From Desulfuromonadaceae bacterium UBA5613 (lineage in GTDB: Bacteria > Desulfobacterota > Desulfuromonadia > Desulfuromonadales > UBA2197): DNA of 16,609 bases. Shown here one piece after another: positions 6,448 to 11,742 of the stretch. The stretch lies in NCBI GenBank assembly GCA_002424625.1, contig DIKR01000001.1, positions 1 to 16,609 of the forward strand, written 5' to 3'. The stretch's first letter is position 1. Each line of letters begins with the position of its first letter. The position numbers were made by a program, and so were the translations under genes. The notes under the pieces were generated by a model. The model saw only the letters and a program-made list of their open reading frames with translations. It did no database searches and was not told the DNA's origin.

Positions 6448-7236
6448 ATGCCCCCGTTCTTCCGTCGTTGCGCGCTCCAATTTCCGTTCATTCTTCTGCT
6501 GGTATTGCCGCTGTCGGCACCAGCGATCAACGCGACTGATCCCCCTGACCCCATCGGCGAACTCCTCAACGCCATTATCGCCTCGTCCCTGCCCCGCCTC
6601 GGCTATACTATTCAGGTTGGAGCCTTTGCCAATCTTGATAACGCCGTGCGCCTCGATAGTGACCTCGACCGCCGGGGCATCGAATCTTTCTATTTTCGCC
6701 ACGACTCTGGTCTTTACAAAGTCAGATTCGGTAACTTCAAAGAGTGGCGAGAAGCGCAGGCGCAAGCTGCTCGACTCAAGGAACAAGGGGTGATCGCCGA
6801 TTTTTACATTGTCGCGCCGCAAGAGTATGCTATTGCCCGTATCGACCAGGCTCACAGTGGTGATTTGCGTAATGAACTTGTCCAAACCGCCCTGCGCTAC
6901 CTGGGGATCCCCTATCGCTGGGGGGGGACGACTGACGAAGACGGATTTGATTGCAGCGGCTTGACCATGGTCAGTTATCGCCTGAACGGACTGAATCTCC
7001 CCCGCGTTTCGCAACAGCAATACAATGCCGGTCAAGCCATCAGCAAAGAGGAGTTACGCCTTGGTGATCTTGTCTTCTTTGCCACCCGCAAAAAAGGCAT
7101 CGTCTCCCACGTCGGCCTCTATATCGGCGAAAACCGCTTCATCCACGCCCCGCGCACCGGCGAGAATGTCCAGATTGAATCGCTCCTGCATCCTTACTAT
7201 AGCGACCGTTTTCTCGGAGCGCGAAGTTATTTTTAG
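6448..7236 (+). CDS. Exported SPOR-domain NlpC/P60 peptidoglycan endopeptidase
   Basis: A 262-aa secreted cell-wall hydrolase. Residues 1-29 form a signal peptide (hydrophobic FPFILLLVLPLSAPA). Residues about 52-124 look like a SPOR domain (YTIQVGAFANLDNAVRL, then GLYKVRFGNFKEWREA, ending in YIV), which binds denuded glycan strands at division sites. Residues about 140-262 form an NlpC/P60 (C40) domain: DCSGL with catalytic Cys169, SHVGLYIG with His221, and FIHAP with the third polar residue His233. Such enzymes cut D-Glu-meso-DAP bonds or related cross-bridge links in the periplasm. The start codon at 6448 has AGGA at 6438-6441; the ATG at 6441 is out of frame. It is the only plus-strand gene in the window. 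Its last 183 bases are overlapped by an ORF on the other strand. Confidence 0.93.
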   Translation: MPPFFRRCALQFPFILLLVLPLSAPAINATDPPDPIGELLNAIIASSLPRLGYTIQVGAFANLDNAVRLDSDLDRRGIESFYFRHDSGLYKVRFGNFKEWREAQAQAARLKEQGVIADFYIVAPQEYAIARIDQAHSGDLRNELVQTALRYLGIPYRWGGTTDEDGFDCSGLTMVSYRLNGLNLPRVSQQQYNAGQAISKEELRLGDLVFFATRKKGIVSHVGLYIGENRFIHAPRTGENVQIESLLHPYYSDRFLGARSYF

Positions 7237-7548
7237 TTGAACAGACAACAAAAAATCCGCTGGCGTGGGTAATTTTCCTGACAGGTCTCCCCCTCGCTTA
7301 CGGTATCGTTCCCCCTCCTTTTTAAAGACGGGGTAGACTTGAAACGCAAGGAGCAAAGAGATTACCAGGATCACCCCACCAGCAACACGTGATACCCTGG
7401 AGCCAAATAGAGTCGGGACCAGCGCCAGAAGAATGGCAACAACGTAAGAAATGAATTGCCCTCCCGGTGACATCACCATGAAGCCCACAATGGTTGCAGC
7501 TGCCGCTGCCCAGACCAGTGTAGACGCAGTTTGCGGATTCATTTTCAT
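7054..7548 (-). CDS. Small multi-pass membrane protein, overlapping the peptidase gene at its 3' end
   Basis: Not recognised. The 164-aa product has three hydrophobic segments at about 8-28, 32-48 and 55-71, followed by a basic stretch (KKEGERYRKRGGD). The ATG at 7548 has GGGAG eight bases upstream, so translation initiation is credible. The last 60 codons (7054-7236) are antisense to the NlpC/P60 gene and show no features of their own. The protein of interest is therefore probably the first 100 residues, with the tail added because the frame stays open by chance or because an original stop was lost. An overlapping 77-codon frame starting at 7555 is judged a shadow. Function unknown. Confidence 0.6.
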   Translation of the reverse strand: MKMNPQTASTLVWAAAAATIVGFMVMSPGGQFISYVVAILLALVPTLFGSRVSRVAGGVILVISLLLAFQVYPVFKKEGERYRKRGGDLSGKLPTPADFLLSVQLKITSRSEKTVAIVRMQERFNLDILAGARGVDEAVFADIEADVGDDAFFAGGKEDKITKA

Positions 7549-7686
7549 GGCTCATTCTCCCATTATCTGGTTATTTTTCTTCCCGACTCGACCGCCGGAT
7601 TGATGATGCCCGCTGGACTTTTGCAGTGATAAATTTCTCTACCTAATTTTGAGTCAACACCAAGGCCGTACCGGCGGCAGCGTTAC

Positions 7687-7920
7687 CTATTCAACCTCGT
7701 CTCTGAGCCTATCTCTCGCAGCTTGGATGATATCGAGATAATCAGGGTAAAACGGTTCGATAAGAATCTTCTCCAGCACACAGCTCAAATTCCAAAGGGC
7801 TCTTTCTTCCGCTTGATCCACAACATCAAGCGTGCCCGTCTGGGAAAACCTGGCCAGGAATTCGAACAGGACGAGAGCCTCATCATTGGTGATCTCGATT
7901 TGAACATTTTCATCACTCAT
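7687..7920 (-). CDS. Small acidic conserved-looking hypothetical protein
   Basis: A 77-aa soluble protein starting MSDENVQIEITNDEALVLFE; no signal peptide or membrane segment. It is strongly acidic, and after a short beta-like start it seems mainly helical, with a central LDVVDQAEERALWNLSCVLE and a C-terminal DIIQAARDRLRDEVE. The composition and regular hydrophobic spacing are those of a real folded protein. I have the impression of having seen similar small proteins in unrelated bacteria but cannot name a family. The ATG at 7920 is preceded by AGAGG seven bases upstream. It is the only clearly cytosolic member of the surrounding minus-strand cluster. Confidence 0.72.
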   Translation of the reverse strand: MSDENVQIEITNDEALVLFEFLARFSQTGTLDVVDQAEERALWNLSCVLEKILIEPFYPDYLDIIQAARDRLRDEVE

Positions 7921-7985
7921 TAAATGCCTCTTTGCAATACCGTAGCCTCATCGAGAGCTTTAAGCCGAAGTTCTGAGCTGTCGGG

Positions 7986-8624
7986 TCATTTTATCGAATC
8001 CTGCTTGCCCCCGCAGCCTAGGCAGCATGCGGTTTCCCATTGATACTTCCATGTGGCCAACCTTAACTGCCACTCTGTAATCCTGTGCTTGATCATGGCG
8101 GTATCCTGCTCGCTGATTTTCACCTCGGCCAGCAGAAAGAACTCGAAATTTTCTCTGGCCCGATTATAACCGTCAAAGAGCCGGCTTTCTTTGTCAAACA
8201 TTTCAGCACTGCAGGACTGTCTGGGCTGCATGCCCGCCGCCTGCTCGGCCAGTGCCCCATCGCTCATTTTCTCGTAAGTCTCACCCAAAATAAAGTACAG
8301 GCGCGCGACCCAGGGGGCAAGCCGCAGCGCCTGTTGGAATTCGCGCAGTGCCGCAAGATAATCCTGTTGGGTTTTGGCGTTTCCGAGGAGGGCATACCCC
8401 AAACTCTCATGTGACTGTACTTCGGCTGGAATGGTGGGCTCCGGCACCATTTCACGGGCGCGGCGAATGACTTGGTGACGTAATGCATCGTCGTGTGGGG
8501 CCTTCTGTAGTCTCACGACCAGCGCGGACAAGGGCTCCAGTGGCTGCGCGTAGCCTTGCGTTATACACAGCAGTGACAAGATGAGAGGCAAAATGATTTT
8601 CAGACCGACGGTTACCTTACCCAA
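7986..8624 (-). CDS. Secreted TPR-containing protein
   Basis: A 212-aa exported protein. Residues 1-26 form a signal peptide (LKIILPLILSLLCITQGYA, cleavage before QP). A region at about 74-125 (ESLGYALLGNAKT, ALREFQQALRLAPWVARLYFILGETYEK) has the spacing and Ala/Gly/Tyr pattern of one to two tetratricopeptide repeats, so a protein-binding role in the periplasm is likely. The C-terminus carries CCLGCGG, which could form disulfides or bind a metal. The start is a TTG at 8624, chosen because AAGGAGGAG lies seven to ten bases upstream and no ATG or GTG gives the complete signal peptide. It follows the two-helix membrane protein gene by 114 bases. Confidence 0.75.
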   Translation of the reverse strand: MGKVTVGLKIILPLILSLLCITQGYAQPLEPLSALVVRLQKAPHDDALRHQVIRRAREMVPEPTIPAEVQSHESLGYALLGNAKTQQDYLAALREFQQALRLAPWVARLYFILGETYEKMSDGALAEQAAGMQPRQSCSAEMFDKESRLFDGYNRARENFEFFLLAEVKISEQDTAMIKHRITEWQLRLATWKYQWETACCLGCGGKQDSIK

Positions 8625-8738
8625 TGCCTATCTCCTCCTTCGGCATAGCCCAAAGGTGTCACTCCCAGATCACCAGCCGCTCAGCACCGCATTCGCTGCA
8701 AGTCGGTCTCCCATGCGGCACACAATTCAGATGCGCAA

Positions 8739-8993
8739 TTAATGGAAGAAACTGCGAATCCCGCCGATGATTGCCAGCAACCACAAAATGCCGACCACCA
8801 CCAAAACCAGTTCCCTCTGAATGCCGCGGAACGGCCTAGTTGCTCGCTCCGGCTGCTTTACCTCCTCTGCCGTCTTACTCCCAGTTAATTTGCGCCAGAG
8901 CACAGCTGCCAGGGGCACAACGGTGAGCAATAAGCCGAGGAAGACCAACCAGGCCACCACCGGATCTTCACGAAGGAAGTTCAAAAATTCCAT
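8739..8993 (-). CDS. Small two-helix membrane protein
   Basis: Not recognised. The 84-aa product has membrane helices at about 13-34 (VAWLVFLGLLLTVVPLAAVLW) and 62-80 (LVLVVVGILWLLAIIGGI) joined by a charged loop (KLTGSKTAEEVKQPERATR). Both ends are therefore on the same side of the membrane. The ATG at 8993 has GGAG about six bases upstream. A possible 28-codon ORF ends 13 bases inside it. Placed between the PrcB-like lipoprotein and a secreted TPR protein, it may anchor or link envelope components. That role is inference from position only. Confidence 0.7.
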   Translation of the reverse strand: MEFLNFLREDPVVAWLVFLGLLLTVVPLAAVLWRKLTGSKTAEEVKQPERATRPFRGIQRELVLVVVGILWLLAIIGGIRSFFH

Positions 8994-9067
8994 GCATGCT
9001 CCACTCTGGCTGCTTTGGGTTGCGCCTCTTGATACTGCAAAAAATTTTCATGGCAGAGCTTGTCCAT
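8981..9067 (-). CDS. Possible short ORF of 28 codons
   Basis: ATG at 9067, stop TGA at 8983-8981. The predicted peptide begins MDKLCHENFLQYQEAQPKAA. AAGGG stands seven bases before the ATG, and the stop overlaps the first codons of the two-helix membrane protein gene by 13 bases, as in translationally coupled pairs. It starts 38 bases after the end of the lipoprotein gene. There is no recognised family, and a chance ORF this short cannot be excluded. Confidence 0.3.
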   Translation of the reverse strand: MDKLCHENFLQYQEAQPKAARVEHAWNF

Positions 9068-9104
9068 TTTCGCACCCTTCTCCTGCACGGGGCGTACTTC
9101 TGTT

Positions 9105-10016
9105 TTATTGCTCAATGATCTTCTCAAACCGTACTTCTTCGACCGGACTGGCAGGCAGCAACTTCAAATGATAGGGTGAGGTCAACGCCTGTGTGACAAC
9201 TCCACCCTGCGGGGTCCGTTCACGGTACCGCACATAGAGCACTCCATCACGCTCGACCGTGTCCTCGATCGATACTGCATAACCCCCAGTCGGCCTCTGT
9301 CCCATACTGATGGCCACCAGCATGTTCGTGCCGAAATCAACACCAGACTTCAAATGAAGCTTGCTGACCGTAGGAGCTCCGAATATCCCGGTGATTTCCC
9401 TGAATTCATCAGGGTTTCTCGCCACCATCATTTTTGCTTCTTTTGGGCCATCATACTGGCCGCGCCATTCGGTCAGATACTGCTGTGCTTCACCAAGCCG
9501 GAAACTGGCCACCAGCCGATCGAACTCGGGTCGGAACAGGGCGACGTCGTCGATCGGTCCAGCCAGACTGAGAACGTAGAATTGCCCACCATGGGGGACA
9601 ATGACGTCAACATGGGAAATCAATCGATAGCTGTAAGATTTCTTTTGATCGACCCAGCCGTGTTTCAGGGTCGTCTCCAGCCGTTCTGCGGCCCGGCCCG
9701 ACACCTTGATTGCCTCCCTGAGGCCCAGGATGCCACCGTACAGCCTCACTTCTTTAATAATCGATTCGATGTACGCCTCAGGTGTTGCGCTATCCCCGTC
9801 GTTGCCGGGATAGCGACTTATGTCGATGCGAACTTCCTTGCCCGCCGGATTATAGAACGCTCGGGTCTGCATATTCCATGATCGTTCCCAGGCAGCCGGA
9901 TAAACAATCACGAAATCTCCCGAGGGATGAGCAAGCCTCTGGTACGTACCGCCGACATAGGCGCAACCGGTAGCCATCACAACCACCAGCAGTGCAATAA
10001 CTAAGATATATTTCAC
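9105..10016 (-). CDS. Lipoprotein with C-terminal PrcB-like domain
   Basis: A 303-aa predicted lipoprotein. The hydrophobic N-terminus KYILVIALLVVVMATGC gives a lipobox with Cys18. The frame is open to an ATG at 10067, but that would put 17 extra residues before the signal sequence. The GTG at 10016 has GAGGTG five to eight bases upstream and is preferred. Residues about 30-195 resemble the PsbP/DcrB-like fold found in small periplasmic lipoproteins (YPAAWERS, DISRYPGNDGDS, FDRLVASFRL). Residues about 228-290 (MGQRPTGGYAVSIEDTVERD, PQGGVVTQALTSPYHLKLL) match the PrcB C-terminal domain, first described in a Treponema protease-complex subunit. A structural or interaction role at a membrane is likely; there is no protease domain next to it. 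Domain calls are from pattern memory. Confidence 0.82.
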   Translation of the reverse strand: MKYILVIALLVVVMATGCAYVGGTYQRLAHPSGDFVIVYPAAWERSWNMQTRAFYNPAGKEVRIDISRYPGNDGDSATPEAYIESIIKEVRLYGGILGLREAIKVSGRAAERLETTLKHGWVDQKKSYSYRLISHVDVIVPHGGQFYVLSLAGPIDDVALFRPEFDRLVASFRLGEAQQYLTEWRGQYDGPKEAKMMVARNPDEFREITGIFGAPTVSKLHLKSGVDFGTNMLVAISMGQRPTGGYAVSIEDTVERDGVLYVRYRERTPQGGVVTQALTSPYHLKLLPASPVEEVRFEKIIEQ

Positions 10017-10091
10017 CGTGTCACCTCGAACCTTCGTTGATACTTTGAGAATCGCACGAGGAGCCAAAATTCAGCTCGATTCAAAGCCATC

Positions 10092-10475
10092 TTAGCGACC
10101 CGTCCAACCTGAAGTGACTTTCTTGCCAACGCCGCCTTGGACCTCGAACCAATCATCTGGAGGAAAAGTCATCTCAAAAATCAGTCTGAAAGATTGAGGT
10201 TTAAGGCTCTTTTCATTATTCTCACTTTCTGGAATGGGCGTAGTAATGTACAGCATTCGACCCTTTCTTAACCTTCCGTTTTCACCTTCCCAATTTTCAA
10301 GCACTAAAGGACAAGAACCATTAGCATTGCATTGATTATTGATAAGGGCCGCCGTTTGGAGTATCTCCTTTTTTCCACCAAAATAGAATTCGATAAAGGC
10401 ATGCCCTATAAAGAGGTACAATATTAAAAAAATAGAACTAATAATCAAAGTGTTCATTACAGTTTTAATTTTCAT
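10092..10475 (-). CDS. Small signal-anchor protein, AT-rich gene
   Basis: Not recognised. The 127-aa product has one hydrophobic segment at about 9-28 (TLIISSIFLILYLFIGHAFI) and then a hydrophilic domain of about 100 residues. That domain has a Cys pair (NNQCNANGSCP), two WF/WE aromatic spots and a Gly-rich end (GGVGKKVTSGWTGR). An inner-membrane anchor with an extracytoplasmic domain is the simplest reading. The outline recalls pilin-like proteins, but there is no prepilin peptidase site (no GFTLIE-type motif). The ATG at 10475 has GAGAGGA seven bases upstream. The gene is visibly richer in A and T than its neighbours on either side, which suggests separate acquisition. Confidence 0.65.
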   Translation of the reverse strand: MKIKTVMNTLIISSIFLILYLFIGHAFIEFYFGGKKEILQTAALINNQCNANGSCPLVLENWEGENGRLRKGRMLYITTPIPESENNEKSLKPQSFRLIFEMTFPPDDWFEVQGGVGKKVTSGWTGR

Positions 10476-10564
10476 AGGTATTCCTCTCCAAAGTGGAAAT
10501 AACGGTATAAGCGGCGGCGACGCGAACTTCGAATACCACAGAATCTATTCAAATTTAGTTGTTC

Positions 10565-10705
10565 CTACCCAAGTTTCTTCAAGCGCGCCCTCACTTCGTT
10601 TCGCTCCTTGATATGTTTCACCAGCACATCATTAATTTTGGCAAGACCCCGCAACTGATCTTCCGTCATGGTCGTAAGCCGCTCAATTTCATTGAGCGCC
10701 ACCCC
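10565..10705 (-). pseudogene. C-terminal part of the upstream secreted coiled-coil protein, displaced by one base
   Basis: After the G4 tract at 10702-10705 the +1 frame continues as VALNEIERLTTMTEDQLRGL and on through AKINDVLVKHIKERNEVRARLKKLG to a TAG at 10567-10565. This is a heptad-rich helix like the rest of the upstream protein. The frame has no start of its own with a convincing ribosome binding site here; the in-frame ATG at 10789 lies inside the upstream gene and would yield an implausible Arg-rich N-terminus. Removing one G rejoins the two pieces into a 367-aa protein. Confidence 0.6.
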
Positions 10706-11669
10706 GACGCGCCGCGTTATTGTAAACCGACGCCACCGTAGAAGCTGCTGTGGCCTTGAACACCTTGCACCGCTGGGCGACCGCTTCATTCGGAACCCCG
10801 TCGCAGACGATATCGAGCAATACGGGCAGCCCGTCCTTCCAGCCGATCACCTTCGCGCTCTTGGTCACGTTTTCGATGAGCGTCGCCAAGTGTTTTGCAT
10901 CGTAAGCGAGTCGCTGGCGCACGCCATCTCTCTCAATCACGGATGCCATGCCACGCAGCACACCAATGAGTTCAGTTGGAGGAGGATCCTGTTTCATCAG
11001 CACGGCAATCCATCCCTCTACTTTCGCCTGGTCGAGATTTTTGAAACCGGAGAGAATTCCGTCCTGCGTATAGGAGACGACCACGCCGGTAAACTCCGCG
11101 ATGACGGTGTGCTGGAATTCGCGTTGGGCGTCAGTGGCCAGTTTCTCCCATTCCTCGAAGTCTTCGGCGCGGCGGTTAAAACCAAGATTGCGCACCGCAG
11201 TGAGATCGGTTGCGATCGCTTGCGTCAGGACCTTTTCTTGCGCCTCCAGGCTTTTGCGCTCGATAGTTACGGCGGCCGAGATCGCAGTCGACAGGTCGTT
11301 GGTGGCTTGCACATGGCGATTTACTTCCTCCGTGAGCTGGTTGAGCCACGCGATGCAATCCTGTTGCTTCGGTGTATCCTCTTCCACCGCGCTGCAGCTG
11401 GCTTTTTGTGTTTTGCTTTGTGTGCGCAGGATGTCACGTTCTGCCACAAGCATGTCCCTCTTTTTGACAAGTCCCGGATTGGCGGCGGCTATCGCCGGTT
11501 GAATCACTGGCATCGTTGGAATGGTCACGGCTTGCGCGGTCTTCACGCTCCCCACAACAAACAGGCCAAGCCAGGCCGCGAGGACCAAAGACCCTGTCCA
11601 GGAACGGCCAACCTGTCCGGCTGAATGATGAATGGCCGGCACACAATCATTTTCTCGTAATCTGGTCAT
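10689..11669 (-). CDS. Secreted coiled-coil protein, apparently frameshifted near its C-terminus
   Basis: Not recognised. As read, the product is 326 aa. A long N-region (about 25 residues) precedes the hydrophobic core GSLVLAAWLGLFVVG and the cleavage site TAQA, so it should be exported. The mature part is mostly helical: a coiled coil at about 65-150 (KKRDMLVAERDILRTQ, LNQLTEEVNRHVQ), then helical bundles. Four to five Cys residues are scattered (SCSAVEED, QDCIAW, IVCDG, RCKV). The frame ends abruptly after SVYNNAARR with GGAQ and a TGA, whereas the +1 frame continues a natural helix to 10565. The ATG at 11669 has AAGG eight bases upstream. It follows the large TPR gene by 73 bases and is probably in the same operon. 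Confidence 0.75.
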   Translation of the reverse strand: MTRLRENDCVPAIHHSAGQVGRSWTGSLVLAAWLGLFVVGSVKTAQAVTIPTMPVIQPAIAAANPGLVKKRDMLVAERDILRTQSKTQKASCSAVEEDTPKQQDCIAWLNQLTEEVNRHVQATNDLSTAISAAVTIERKSLEAQEKVLTQAIATDLTAVRNLGFNRRAEDFEEWEKLATDAQREFQHTVIAEFTGVVVSYTQDGILSGFKNLDQAKVEGWIAVLMKQDPPPTELIGVLRGMASVIERDGVRQRLAYDAKHLATLIENVTKSAKVIGWKDGLPVLLDIVCDGVPNEAVAQRCKVFKATAASTVASVYNNAARRGGAQ

Positions 11670-11742
11670 GGTATTGCCTTCTATGTAGTGTGTTCGGTTG
11701 AGTTATTTCCAGATTCTCGATGTGGTGATGCCAGTTTTTTTA

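Noticed and set aside
6436..7035. A 199-codon minus-strand ORF opposite the NlpC/P60 gene
   Set aside because: It is antisense to a gene with intact catalytic motifs and has no recognisable features.
7237..7275. Possible terminator after the NlpC/P60 gene (CCGCTGG near an A/T run)
   Set aside because: The stem would have only three to four pairs and the A run is on the wrong side for the plus-strand transcript.
7322..7555. A 77-codon minus-strand ORF overlapping the small membrane protein
   Set aside because: Its ATG is one base from the GGGAG, too close for initiation, and the translation lacks the coherent membrane helices of the competing frame.
10668..11624. A 318-codon plus-strand ORF opposite the secreted coiled-coil gene
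   Set aside because: The minus-strand frame has a signal peptide and coiled-coil pattern; the plus-strand translation is unstructured and lacks a plausible start region.
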